From Lingula anatina (taxonomy: Eukaryota > Brachiopoda > Lingulata > Lingulida > Lingulidae), in contig NW_019775479.1 in the NCBI RefSeq assembly GCF_001039355.2, positions 119,619 through 183,618 of the forward strand: 64,000 bases of DNA, written 5' to 3'. A program made the position numbers and the translations under genes. This document shows, piece by piece, positions 22,901-34,665 of the stretch. Every line of letters begins with the position of its first letter. Within the stretch, counting starts at the first letter, position 1. Below the pieces are notes generated by a model. That model was given only the letters and a program-made list of their open reading frames with translations. It made no database searches and was not told where the DNA came from.

Positions 22901-25900
22901 CAAGTCACAATGACAGAGAAAGGTGGATCTGCTGCTTAAACTGAATCTGGCATAAAAATGCTTTAAGGTCCATTATCTTTACATGATTCCTGTGTAAAAG
23001 AAAGTTCTAGGATGTGCTTCTGGATTTTAACCAAACCACAAGACAGTTACAAGTTGGTGACATTTATTTAACCACTTATAGAAACAAATACAAACGAAAA
23101 AAAAATAGCTGGGTTGGATTTTAAAGAACCCGGTAGTCTGCCATATATACATTACCCTTGCTCTCAGCCTCCGAACTATATAGTTGTTATTGTTATTATT
23201 ATTAGGTTGGCTCGTTGGACTCGTTGGCATGGGCCTATTTTCTACATCATCTACCTGAAAGTTTTGTAAATCTTTATGTTCAAAATGGTTCATAATTTCT
23301 TCAAATCCTGTTTATACTGTTACCTTATAGTGTTGTTAGTATGGTGGCTGTACAACATGCAGTCACATGCACAAGTGGTGAGCTATAGCTTTCTCTTCCT
23401 TTCTCCACCTTCTTTCTGGGTTATATACTACTAGGTATTAGTTTAAAATGATACAGCAAACCGTTCCATGCCATTTAGTTCAGTGCTCACATTATAAACT
23501 GTACCAAAGTATTGATCCATTGGTACTGTGATGATTTACCATGCATTGTTGTTATAGACGCAGGCGATGATTGTTGTTTAAATCTGCATTATTAAGTACT
23601 AAGTTTTTTTGTCATTTTTATCACGTCATTTGACTTCATTGCTGTCCAAGTGATATCATGCATTCAGGATAAGCTGAATTTTACCCTGGTTTTTGATGAC
23701 AGTTTTAAGGCACACTGAATTTTAATGAATGTAATTTTCACTCCAGGCTCCCAAAGTTCCATCTAAGCAAGGCCATCAGATTATTTTTGGCTCCGAGTCA
23801 CTATACTTCCCTTGACTACAATCCATCATGAGTAAATCAACACCCTTTTTCTTCACAACATCAATACCCCCCAAAAAAACAATGCAAGGAGTACAGAACT
23901 GTGCTGGAAATGTACCTCATCAGTTTGATACACGCATTTCCAAACTTGTGCCCACATGACAACCCAAGCATTCTCCATGACACTTATCCCCCTGTGTTCA
24001 GCCTGGGTCATGTTGATCCATACCCTGTACATATACACACTGTGCACCACTGCACATTACCATGACCATGCATATATTATGCAGATGACCCCATTAGCAC
24101 CTTGATGTCTTGTGACAATAGTATCAATACCAGGACACTGATTTAGCATTCGTTTGCAGGATAACAAGGAATTTGCCTTCCTATCATCTTGTGGTGAATG
24201 GTATCTTGTAGGCTAAAGGGATTTAATTCGGCTCTCACATTCACAAACCTGCTGCTCAAAATCACAAATGGCAATTTCAGGAATGATCTTACCCAATCAG
24301 AAACTATGTAACAGCTTTCTCATGGACACATGTACACATCTTACCCTATCAGGAACAGTGTTACAGCACTCTCATAGACACATGTACACATCTTACCCTA
24401 TCAGGAACAGTGTTACAGCACTATCATGGTCACATGCTCACATCTTACCCTATCAGGAACAGTGTTACAGCACTCTCAAGGTCACATGCATACATCTTAC
24501 CCTATCAGGAACAGTGTTACAGCACTCTCATGGTCACATGCACACATCTTACCCTATCAGGAACAGTGTTACAGCAGTCAGATGGAGATGGAGACCCACT
24601 ATTACTTTCCAAGTTAGCAACCTGTGAAGTTAGTAGGAAACATGCACATATGTTAGTTCACATGCCACATGCAAATGTTTTGTGCTACATTGGTTCAGAT
24701 GGTAGTCTTGAATTGTGAAATCCATGCAACGCTTCTATTTTTTGTTGAAAACTGAAAATAAACTTTGCACAGGAATGATGTTATTCTTTAATTAATTTTA
24801 TAAAACATGCCCTCTTAGTCTACTTAAACATAAGTGTGAGCCTATCAGAAATATGACAAATCATGCTTAGATACATGCATACTTAGTGATGCATTTTTCA
24901 TTGATGCTTATTTTCATTCCTTTTTCTGCTGGGCAGAATTTTCAATTTGCTCAGCAAATCAGAATTTTTTTATACAGACAACTTTTCAAAATTGCTACAT
25001 CATGACTTAAAATGCAATATTTGGATGTTTTTTTTTCACTGCCATTCTGTTATCATATCAATACAAAGTGGGTATGCAAGGAAAACATATTTTCATAACA
25101 AAAGTAGAAGTCACTAAATAAGCATCACCCCCGACAACAACAAGTAGAACATGAGGACACATCTCTTGCGCATTGTTTTCTGCTCCATGGGCCATGCAGA
25201 AAGCAAAGGTTATGAATACAGCTGTTTATGCCTCTTAGGGCACATTGCCATTGAAACTATTGTTCTACATAGATCAATCCAGCTCTTTGGGGGCTCTTGC
25301 TGAATAAAATCAGACTGACTGAATGGCATACCTCCTCAAGCAGATATGACCCTAGGTTTAAAAAAAAACCTCTGAACATTTATCATGGGACCCAACACCT
25401 AACCTTGACAAATCTCAGGAACCATCAGAATTGAATTAAACAACGCAGAATTCCAGCAGAAAAAGTTCATGTCTGCTCAAGCTAGGGGATGATGAACTTT
25501 TGTGTGGGAATGAGTTCTAGAAGCTTTTTCACTTAGTTTTAAGTGCAACCGAATGCACAAGCTTATTCTCCCCTAGCTGCTGAAGTCTAACTGCATTAAG
25601 CACGAGTCCCTGGGGAGTTGGATTGATCTATGTATTCAGTTACATTGGGAATAGGCCATTACTAAGATTGTTGCCCACAAGCATTTTACTTTTTTCTTCA
25701 AAATTTATTATTCTGAGCTATTATATATAGAAATATTGCATATGACAAAATAACAAGACTGAAATTATTATCCCATTCACTATTAGAGAGTGAAACTACA
25801 TTTAAGCACTATCAAAATGAACAATAACAGTACAAATATCCAACATACCACTGTCATTTACAAAGTACAATAATTTTTATTAATATTGGGACACATTCTG

Positions 25901-26493
25901 TAGTACATTATTTATCAACTGACAAAATTAACAATTAACCTTGATATAAGAATTTTGAGTTTTGCCAAAATAATGAAATATCTCTTTTTTCTGAGATGTT
26001 TCCAAAGCAGTTATAAAACAGGTGTGTTGTACTCACCCTACTGGAGAGAGCTGTGATTTGTGTGGAGAGAGTATTCAGAGTATTCTGGATCTGGTTGATG
26101 GTACTAACACTATTCTCCACATTACTCAGTCTGCTCTGAACAGCTGTGTTCTGAAATAATATGTTACTTTTTACTTGATTTTCTTTCATAATATTAGCAC
26201 AAAAATATTGCCAATTGCTGAATGTTTTATTTCCAATGATCATTACTTCTTTTAAAAAATCTCTCATCTTAATTCAATCATTAATTTATATATTTTTATC
26301 TGTTTATTTCTGTACTGATGTTTCTTTTTGTAACTAATCTCAGAATAAGTTGCTCACCTTGCTGAAAATAAAGCAACATTTCACACAAGACTATAACTAT
26401 ACACAAGCCTACATAAAACTATTAACAGCTGGGTCACAGATGTATTCAAGAAATATTTCTATTCTTGCATTATGTAACCACAGTATTTTAAAA

Positions 26494-26536
<43 letters not shown>

Positions 26537-29501
26537 CATGGGATCAGACATGTTTCTAGTCAAGATATGATAAAAGACACTTTGCCTCCAACCAACCCAC
26601 CCCAGTGCAGTCTACTAGTAAGTGGCTTATTACATGCCATCTCTGTTATTCTAGTCAGGAGTTGTGTATGTTGTAGTTAGGGTTGTCAAGTACACTCTCC
26701 TCACAGACCAGACCTCGACTCTGATTGTATTGTGATTGTGACCTCATTCCCATACCTAGATCGATCTAGCAGGATCATTCCATCTCCAAGGGGATTCTCG
26801 CTAAATTACACTCAGCCCTTAAGTGGCTTAGAAGTTTGGCAGGCCTTCCGAAGTGGCTTAACGACAGTTAATTACCTCCTAACAGCTTCAGTATGTATAT
26901 CAGACATCAGAGCCATTTAAAGCTGAGTGTGATTTAGCCAGAATCCCCTCAGAGATGACCGATCCCCCTAGATCAATCTAGATATTGGAATGGGGTCCAA
27001 GTCTTGTGAGATTTTTCTCAATGGAAAGGAGCCCTCACTGGCATCAAGAGGCCCAACAGGTGTCTGCCTTCCTTACTCCCAACCCCCAACAGGCATGTCT
27101 TGATCCTAAATATCACACCCTGCTGAGCAATCTTAATCATCAAAGGAATTATCCCAGGGATTCAATTAGTGAAACAATAATCACCCTAGGACTTTTAGAA
27201 TAGGCAAACAGGGCCCTTTCTTTTGAAAAATGGCTGAAGTTGCCCTCTATCCCCCCTTCGTTCCAAACCATATATTTGATGGATATATGCCTATTTGATT
27301 TGTGTCTGTACATAAAATGGCAACCCCCCACCATCCCCAGAAAAGGTTCAATTTAAGCCTACAGAATGATGCTTAACGTACAAAACTGGAGACACTTTTC
27401 AGAATTTTTATGACAGAGGGCATGATCAGTTGCCCCTTCCAAAATTATTGATCTACCACTGTATACCCACTAATCCCTCCCCCAAACAAAACTCTATTTG
27501 TTTTTTGTTTTTTTTTTCTATCACACAAGTCAAGCCGTAGTCAGCAGCTCAGGCTGAAATATACATAACAGATATATATTTACTCAAGCATTGTTCAATA
27601 TGTAAACTCTCCAGAACAACATTCCAAAATGTCCTAGATCTTTTCATGCCTACGTCATTAAAAAAAACCAGAAAAACAAACACTGACATCCTTCACTGTT
27701 TTATTTTGATATTTTGCCATAATAGGGAGGAAGGGGTAAGGAGTCTGGTAATAGATGGTTTCAGTAAGAGGCCAATCACAGAGACTATCCTACTTACTTT
27801 GGATTGAACTATCTTCAAGGAGATTCTCACTTAATTGCAATTAACTTGGACGGCTTAGATGTCTGTAACGCCTGCTGAGGCTGATAGGGGGTAATTAATT
27901 ATAGTTTAGAAGCTTTAGTGGGCGTCCCAGATGTCTAAGCCACTTAACTGGGCTGAAAGCAATTTAGCGAAAGACCCTGTGGAGATGAACCGATCCTGTT
28001 AGATCGATCTAGGGATGGGAACCCTGTCTAAGAGTGCATTCCCAGAGATTTAGATTGATCCATCCAGATCGACCTAACTCCCTGAGGGTTCACGCTAAAT
28101 TGCAGTCAGCCGAGCACTCACGGTAGTTAATTGCCCCCTTACAGCTTTTAGTAGGCGGGACAGACGCTTAAGCCAGTTAAGCTGACAGTAATCTAGTGAG
28201 ACTCCCCACAGGGATAGATCGATCTTAAATCTGCGGGAATGGGGTCTAAGAAGTCAAATGGAAGGCAAGGAAAGGGCTGTGACCCCAGGAACACTGTTTA
28301 ACACATGTCTGTACTGGTTCTATAGAGCACCAAGGGGCAGCAGGAGATCTCTGGCTCTCTGGAAACAAACACACTCTGGGTCTGACCTGAGGTGTCTGCT
28401 ATCTGTCTGTAATAATGTTATTGAAGACAATGGAGACTATAAATATAACCCTTCAGTGTCCTGCCATCAATTACTATCATGGGCAGTTGGACAACAGAAC
28501 TTCCATTTTCACTATTTTTTTACAATATGTCTTGTTGCCTACTGAAAAACAATTAAATAATTTTTCGTTGGGGGTGTCTCCGAAGGGGGGTGCCACAGGG
28601 GGGCATTACCCTTTTAAGCTTTTGCTTTTCTAATTACGCTTTGATCTACAAAGGCAAAAGGAGTGCACCTTGCTCTTCCAAAAGTTCAAAAACTGGCACC
28701 AATATATGTGAGGGAGTTAGGTCTTGTCTGGGCCTGCTTTGGTTATGAAATTGCCTCTTGTTTCAGGGCCAAAGTCCAAGAATTTGTGGTGGAGATACAA
28801 GTATTTTTTCACTCAATTTTGCCACACCTTTCAACACTTTAGGTGTGCTGTTGTTTCTGTAACCCAGTTCAGGCAGACTGGAATCTGGTCTACATTTAAC
28901 AGGAGGTTCTTTAAACTGAAATCAGCAAATACAAATATCTTGGTTCAAATGAGGATGAAAAATTGGGCATAATAGGCTCTACGTACAAGCTGCTTTCTAG
29001 GTTGTTTCTATAGTGATATCAATGAGGATATTCCAAGGATATTTTAGTAAAGCACTTCTGACACTGACCACAGCAAAACAAAACACTGCTTTCATACCAA
29101 CTTTGAATGTAACTTAATGAGAACCACGGGGTCCTATATTCTGAATTCTTGTTATTTATTCTGGATTTTCCCCCAATTGAATGGCTATATACCAATCTTG
29201 TCAGAAAATATGAAGATTCTTCTGAGACCATAATATCTACAGATTCAATGTTCTCTTCTGGGGTGATCTGACAAATAAAGGCTTCATCACCAAAACACAA
29301 TATGCTTGTGGCCACCTCACTTTTAATCATAGTTTCCTTGCTGTACTACCTGGCCAGAAATCACTTCTACTGAGAATTGACATTTTAAACTAAAACAGGT
29401 TATATTCTAAATACCAACAGTGCATATGCAGACAGCAGGAGCACTGGGTTACTACTCACCTTTCTAACTAAATCCTCTACTTGAGCTTTGTTAATTTTTA
29501 C
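19991..29501 (-). CDS. Coiled-coil and EGF-domain protein, 3' part of gene
   Basis: Exons on minus: 29501-29460, 26150-26037, 24621-24553, 23254-23156, 22432-22394, 22339-22301, 21113-21012, 20574-20471 and 20132-20003 (or to the TGA at 19991). All have GT-AG borders and fit one frame; introns are phase 0 except the one between the last two exons (phase 2). The first exons are short and heptad-like ([42 protein letters not shown]), implying a coiled-coil oligomerisation stalk. Two full six-Cys EGF domains follow ([14 protein letters not shown] to [12 protein letters not shown] to GIRC, calcium-binding type), then a third with only three cysteines ([16 protein letters not shown]). Probably secreted or membrane-attached and adhesive. 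The N-terminus is not located, and the 3' end may be truncated by the element at 18.5-19.8 kb. Confidence 0.75.
24285..24576 (-). repeat. 52-bp minisatellite containing an exon end and splice donor
   Basis: Six copies spaced exactly 52 bp (TTACCCTATC at 24341, 24393, 24445, 24497 and 24549, and a diverged one at 24289). On minus each reads TGTAACACTGTTCCTGATAG then GGTAAGATG, so each copies the end of the 24553-24621 exon with its donor. Confidence 0.9.
25590..25672. mobile_element. Fragment of the palindromic MITE family
   Basis: TCCCTGGGGAGTTGGATTGATCTATG and ATTGGGAATAGG match one end of the family. Confidence 0.45.
26499..26534. repeat. (GT)n microsatellite
   Basis: About 18 GT dinucleotides. 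Confidence 0.97.
26744..26994. mobile_element. Palindromic MITE copy
   Basis: The ends ATTCCCATACCTAGATCGATCTAG and CTAGATCAATCTAGATATTGGAAT are inverted repeats. Internal AAGTGGCTTA segments are also arranged as an inverted repeat. Confidence 0.7.
27790..28025. mobile_element. Palindromic MITE copy
   Basis: Ends with AGATCGATCTAGGGATGGGAACC; the internal GGCTTAGATGTCTG and GTCTAAGCCACTTAACTGGGCTGAAAGCAATTTAG blocks match the family. It directly abuts the next copy. Confidence 0.65.
28028..28254. mobile_element. Palindromic MITE copy
   Basis: Runs from CATTCCCAGAGATTTAGATTGATCC to AGATCGATCTTAAATCTGCGGGAATG. Nearly identical to the copies at 29844 and 60851. Confidence 0.8.
28255..29459. 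other. Intron of the EGF/coiled-coil gene, no exon recognised
   Basis: Open frames at 28.7-29.3 kb on either strand are not bounded by convincing splice sites and show no known motif. Confidence 0.4.
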
Positions 29502-29843
29502 CTGAAAAAAATGAAAATAAAATGAAAAATTAAAGTTAAAGGAGACACAGTTTCATTGTACAAATATTCTGTGGTCAATAATATTGCATACTAGTAATTA
29601 TCTCCTCACTCATGTACTAAATCAGCAAATGTATAGAATTCCCGAGGATAGATTTACCTGTTCACTTTCCCCACTCAAATAAATTAAAATATATTTTGTT
29701 CTTGTAACCACTTATCAAGTCATAATTGTTAAAGTTCATAAATTTATCAATGATGTTTGTGTTCAAATATGTCCATCATGTCATGGTACAGAAAGGCACA
29801 AAAAGGAGCACAGTCACTGAACCAGCTCATCAAGGGTAGTCAA

Positions 29844-30069
29844 AGGGTGCTTTCCCAGAGATTTAGATCGATCTAAAGATTAAAATTTAGATCAACCTAA
29901 CTCCCTGGGGGTTCACACTAAATTGCAGTCAGCCAAGCGGCCACCATAGTTAATTATCCCCTTACAGCTTTTAGTAGGCGGGACAGACGCTTAAGCCGGC
30001 CAAGCTGACAGTAATCTAGTGAGACTCCCCACAGGGATAGATCGATCTAAAAATCTATGGAAATGGGGT
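29844..30069. mobile_element. Palindromic MITE copy
   Basis: TTCCCAGAGATTTAGATCGATC at the left and AGATCGATCTAAAAATCTATGG at the right are inverted repeats. The internal TAGTAGGCGGGACAGACGCTTAAGCC is shared with the copies at 28028 and 60851. Confidence 0.8.
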
Positions 30070-31694
30070 GAAAATTGTCAACAGTCAAGACTATTAAAAG
30101 ATTCTTGTATGTGTTCAAATGGTTTAATATCTATACTGTTTCAATGACAGATTGTGACAAGATAAGAAACTGACTAAAAAGATCATCAGAAAGGTAAAGG
30201 TATGAGACATGTCCTCGTGGATTATGAAAGGAGTGAAAGTTGCAACCCACACTGATGTTTCATTACACCAGGTTTTTTATTGGGGAGGGGGAGCATGAGG
30301 AGAAGAGAAGAAAATAGCTGACAAGGACAACTTTACAGAAACATTTATGGCTCAACAATGGAAAAATTGCTTGGTTTTGGCTGATTTCACTTACAAAAGA
30401 AAAGCCCATGCCCACCTCTATTTGCTGCTGTTTCAAACAAAACTATCTTAGTTCTAGTCTATAACTGTAGGAAAAAGGTACTTTGTTGCACCCCCCCTCC
30501 CCCACCCACCCTGTCCCCTTTCCAAGTACACCCTGTATCCTCTTGTTAAGTAATAAAAACAGTGAGCAGAGGAGGAGAAAAAAAGAGATTCAATTGCAGG
30601 TGACTGAAATGAAAAGTCAACATCCTGTACATATAGCAAACATTTTTCTTTTAATAATTCTGAGCACGACCTCACTAATTCAGGTGGAGTTCATTCACTC
30701 AGCATCATTTCTACTGTGCATACAGAAGAGCTCCAGACGCTGGTCGCTTTTTGAGAGAAATGGCAGTCAAGCACCCCTAATCATGATCCAGTGAAAAGAA
30801 AGCGTGTTTGCTGTGAGAGTGTTCTGTAAAACCACACAGAGAAATGTGTGTACACATCATCATAACAATACCAGTCCCAGGGTTTAAACCCCACCTCCTG
30901 AGCACACTAGCTTACAAATATTGACAAAACTGAAAGATTAAACGGAAGGCAAAAACTAGTGCTACAGTTTTTATTTGATTTATTTGATCTGAATAATAAT
31001 TTCTGTCTATTGAAATAAAAATTTGATGATTCAGACCATAATTATGCTTTATAAAACTCCTATGATGCTGTGCATTTAGATAACACTACAAACAAAGGAA
31101 AACAGAAGGCACTATGACAAGAAAACCTACATTGTAGAGAGAACATTCATCTTATAACTATAATATATATATGTAAATAAGTAGCCATGTGGACCTTACG
31201 TTATTCCACACATATTCAATAGGACGTTCACAAAAATTATTTACACAATGGAAATGTTTTGGGTAATCTACACTATATATCTGCCCTCTTGGGGTCTTTA
31301 TCTATTTTTGTGGAGAGAGAGAGAGAGAAAATTCACATCCAAAATGACTATAATATTAAGAACATTTCCACTTCTAACCTTAGTCTAAGAGTGAGCTTTA
31401 CTCTATCTGCACCAAGGAGACCTCCATTTTTGTTTTCAGAATACATCTAACTGGTTCTTAAATTAAACCCCTATCTATTACAAATCTTGTTATTTTGTCG
31501 GTTCAGATCCTTGAGCAAAACCATAAATATCCTCTCCTTTTACACCCTTGGCATTCTTTCACAAAGTGGAGTCAGGTTCTATTGTCTAACAGCTTCCTCG
31601 TGCTTTTTTTCTGGTTCAGTCTTTCCACAGTTGTTTTCATTTAGAAGAGTAACTTTACATAACTGAAACAGGCAGGGGTGCTTTGGTGGGGGTG
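30070..31694. other. Non-coding stretch, no gene seen
   Basis: AT-rich sequence with a short polypyrimidine tract near 30490 and a GA run near 31313. No exon was recognised. Confidence 0.4.
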
Positions 31695-31695
31695 N

Positions 31696-32040
31696 TTTAT
31701 ATATAATCAACTATAAAAATTAATGAGATAGGAAAAATATCAATAGAGCAGTGTTAAATGTCCAATTTCTTCCCAGAAGAATTTCATCAGCTGTGTTAAG
31801 TTTTAAGAATGATGTGAATTTTTCTTCAGTCAACAGCTAATATGGAGGTAAAACCTATCTCAATATTAGCTGTTGACTGAAGAAAAATTCACATCATTCA
31901 AATTTCTTCCATTCTGAGATTCTGAACATAGTGAATGATTGAATCTGACAAACTGCAATGATATGAGTTTATTTCAATTTTTGAAAATTTATTTCACAAT
32001 ACACGATAACAAGTTTACCATAATATATATATAATATATT
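31696..32040. repeat. Dispersed repeat copy interrupted by a hairpin insert
   Basis: The AGCAGTGTTAAATGTCCAATTTC block and the TTCCATTCTGAGATTCTGAACA block are contiguous at 56.56 and 57.48 kb. Here they are separated by about 130 bp that contain a perfect hairpin. The copy begins right after the N at 31695. Confidence 0.65.
31807..31899. repeat. Perfect 37-bp hairpin
   Basis: Arms 31807-31843 and 31863-31899 are exact inverted repeats (GAATGATGTGAATTTTTCTT and onward) around a 19-nt loop. Confidence 0.95.
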
Positions 32041-32283
32041 TTTTTATTTAGACTCGGCTGTCGTACTAACTGCATTACAGACCCTGGGCATTTTGCTAAT
32101 TGAAAATTGAAAGCTTTATAGTAGTCATATATCTGTTAAGAATGAATAAGGGTAAGCAAGATGGCAATTTAGCTGTAGATAAATACTCACATAACTAATT
32201 GGTGAGGTCATTTTAGAGCATTTATTTTCTAAGATACCAAAATAAAGAAAGATGACATTATAACAAGCTAATATATTACTATT

Positions 32284-32442
32284 AGGCTGTATTCACATGC
32301 AAAATTTAAAAAATCCATTGGTGGTATCTAGTGTTCACGGTATGTTTACTCTGTAGCGATATTAATTAGCAGCGTGAGCTAGTCATTTCCAAAGCTGTAA
32401 TTAATTTGTGCTGCTAGTTATTTATGCCATGGGGTATTCAGC
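32284..32442. mobile_element. Diverged copy of the 45-kb palindromic element
   Basis: TTAGGCTGTATTCACATGCAAA, CAGCGTGAGCTAGT and GGGGTATTCAGC match, in order, the element at 44817-45079. Confidence 0.5.
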
Positions 32443-32542
32443 ATTAAAACAATAAAGTATAAAATGTACAGCTTGAACATAATGAATAAATGACTCTTAG
32501 AATACAGAGCATTTGTAAATATGACCAGTATGGAATGTGCTA

Positions 32543-34550
32543 GACCAGAACTGCATGTCTGCAACAAAACCAGGGGTACATATTAGCCATGAAAAATAAC
32601 ATTTTGTTCATTTCTAAGACAAATATTTTTTACATATCTTTTTTACTTTCAATTTTATAAAACTAACTGTATTCACAAAATAAGAAATGATAGGAGAAAC
32701 TCTGTTTTGCTATGCTCCATAAAATACAATTCAACTCATTCAATAGCCATACAGATTTCTTAAAAAATCTTTTTCTGACATTTTTTTGCTACCAACATTT
32801 AAATAGTCAAAATGAATAAACTTGAATAATTTACTCTAAATTGTCTTCTCTATCAGAGGTACAAAACTGTACATGACATTGTTTTTTGTTCAAGTATACT
32901 GAGTGTTCTTCAGTGTGAAGAATGAACATTTCAACTTCACAAATAACACATCTCCAACAGTGTCAATTATATTATAACATTTATTGTTCTTTCCTCATAC
33001 TATGAGTAAGAAGAGAAATCCTATGCTTGAGCCCAGTCTTGTTTCCATAAACCCCATGGAAAGAAGTTACAAGTGAACATTAATCTTCTCCAAGTAGGTG
33101 GTATTTTCCTTTCTGAAATTAAGAAATATATGTAACATGACATGTTAATCTCATAAAGATTTGTCACTGCTCAATTTGGTTGGTTTTTTTTAATGGGTTT
33201 GGTACACTGAAATTGACTAGACAGCAAAGCTGGCAAAGTAGCAAGTGATCCAGTTTTAAGGGATATATAAGCCACTGAAAATGTCAATGTGTGGAAAAAA
33301 AATGATATAAAAATAATGACTGCTGTAAATTGTTAACTGATCATGCTGATTTTAAAAAGCAACCTGTTTCTTTACCAAACAAATGTACTTCTTAAAATGA
33401 TAGTGAAACAAGAATATGGTTTGGTAGGTATGGGGCAAAGGACACCAGCCAAGTCTATCTCCTTTTTTATTATGCCATGTTTTAAGTTAAAAGGGAAAGA
33501 TGGTATTTCTTCTTGAACTATAACTGTCTTTAATATGATGATTATGTTCTTGCTTTCGTCATTTATGTAAAATATTATATATAAATATATATTTAACAAT
33601 ATAATATGTAAAATTTTATAAAAGTAAAGAAGAGCACAATAATGTGTGAAAATGTATGAGTAATCATGTAACTTAGAATTGAAAGAAATAAATAATTCGG
33701 TAAACAAATATCATTGGTCAATTTCAAGTATTATGAAGTTGAAGAAATGGGTGTGACATTATTTTTCCACATGTATAGGTAAAAGTAAATAACTTTTTAA
33801 AGAAGGGGTAAATTCGTAAGGTTTTGTTAATGTTTTTTCTTTCTTTTTTGAAGTGTTATTCTCTGAAACTTCTGCACATGTGTTTAGCTATATATGTGGT
33901 TGGAAGTACATAGGTTAAATGAAATTTGGAAACAATCTGTCTTATAATCTGTAATATAAATTTAAAGACAATTTTTGGGAAAAGACAAACAGACTGGAAA
34001 GTGATCACCAAAATAAGTGGGCAAAACTATAAGTTTAAGATCTGTATGATTAAAGTTTGTGAAGACGAGATCTAAGGCCGAGTCATAATTGGTAGTTGGA
34101 GTTGTGACATGTTGTGTAAACATAAGGTCTTGGCACATCATTTTTCTGAGAGCATTTGCATTGTTTTTATGGAGCCAGTTGACATTAAAGTCACCTATAA
34201 TAACACATTTGTCTGTCTTATCAATAGTGTCAAGAATATTTCTCAAAGCCTCAAGAAGTACCTGCATTTTACCATGAGGAGGTCGGTAAATTGTGATGAC
34301 AACTAAGTCAGGAAACTGATCCAACCGTGTGACAGTAATCTCAATTCCAGAGAAATTGCAATTTTTTGGAAAATTCTCTGCATATCTATGGTGACTGTAG
34401 ATAGCAGTACCATGCTGTCTATGAAGAGTACTATCATTTCTGTGAAGATATTTATCTTTTAGCTGGTATTTTGTATTTAGGTCTTTAATTGCAAATCTGG
34501 TCTCAGTGAAAGCACATACATCTGCTTTCGCTACATCAAGATTCTCTCTG
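32543..34550 (-). mobile_element. Truncated second copy of the Helentron 3' end
   Basis: Matches 34684 to about 36900 of the full element in the same orientation: the endonuclease segment plus about 1.4 kb of 3' non-coding sequence, with scattered indels. Similarity ends at the N at 34551. Confidence 0.8.
33962..34550 (-). pseudogene. Truncated Helentron endonuclease domain
   Basis: About 196 residues of the C-terminal endonuclease-exonuclease-phosphatase domain, from DVAKADVCAFTETRF to the shared CLSFPKNCL stop, with GDFNVNW and GDHFPVC intact. Only a small number of residues differ from the full-length protein at 36316-44448. It lacks Rep and helicase, so it cannot act alone as a transposase. 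Confidence 0.85.
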
Positions 34551-34551
34551 N

Positions 34552-34665
34552 ACCGATTATGCTGATTTTTGAACTCAACCTGGGTTTTAGCAGGAATGAC
34601 CATTCCTGTGAGTTAAATGACAATTGGCCTCTCTGTTTTTCTTATATTGTGTTTTCAGTGTTGCA
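34552..34665 (-). repeat. Dispersed repeat unit next to the Helentron 3' end
   Basis: GATTATGCTGATTTTTGAAC, TTTTAGCAGGAATGACCATTCCTGTGAG and TGGCCTCTCTGTTTTTCTTATATTGT match 56836-56938 closely. Confidence 0.65.

Noticed and set aside
23853-24050. Minus-strand frame with [20 protein letters not shown], faintly like the end of a Tc1/mariner transposase
   Set aside because: No DDE motif or inverted repeats were found and the resemblance is only a few residues.
24285-24576. CRISPR-like regular spacing of the 52-bp repeats
   Set aside because: The repeats are contiguous with no unique spacers, in an animal intron.
24268-24718. Overlapping open frames of 102-119 codons on + through the 52-bp repeats
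   Set aside because: They are created by the minisatellite in all three frames; the supported signal is the minus-strand exon and donor.
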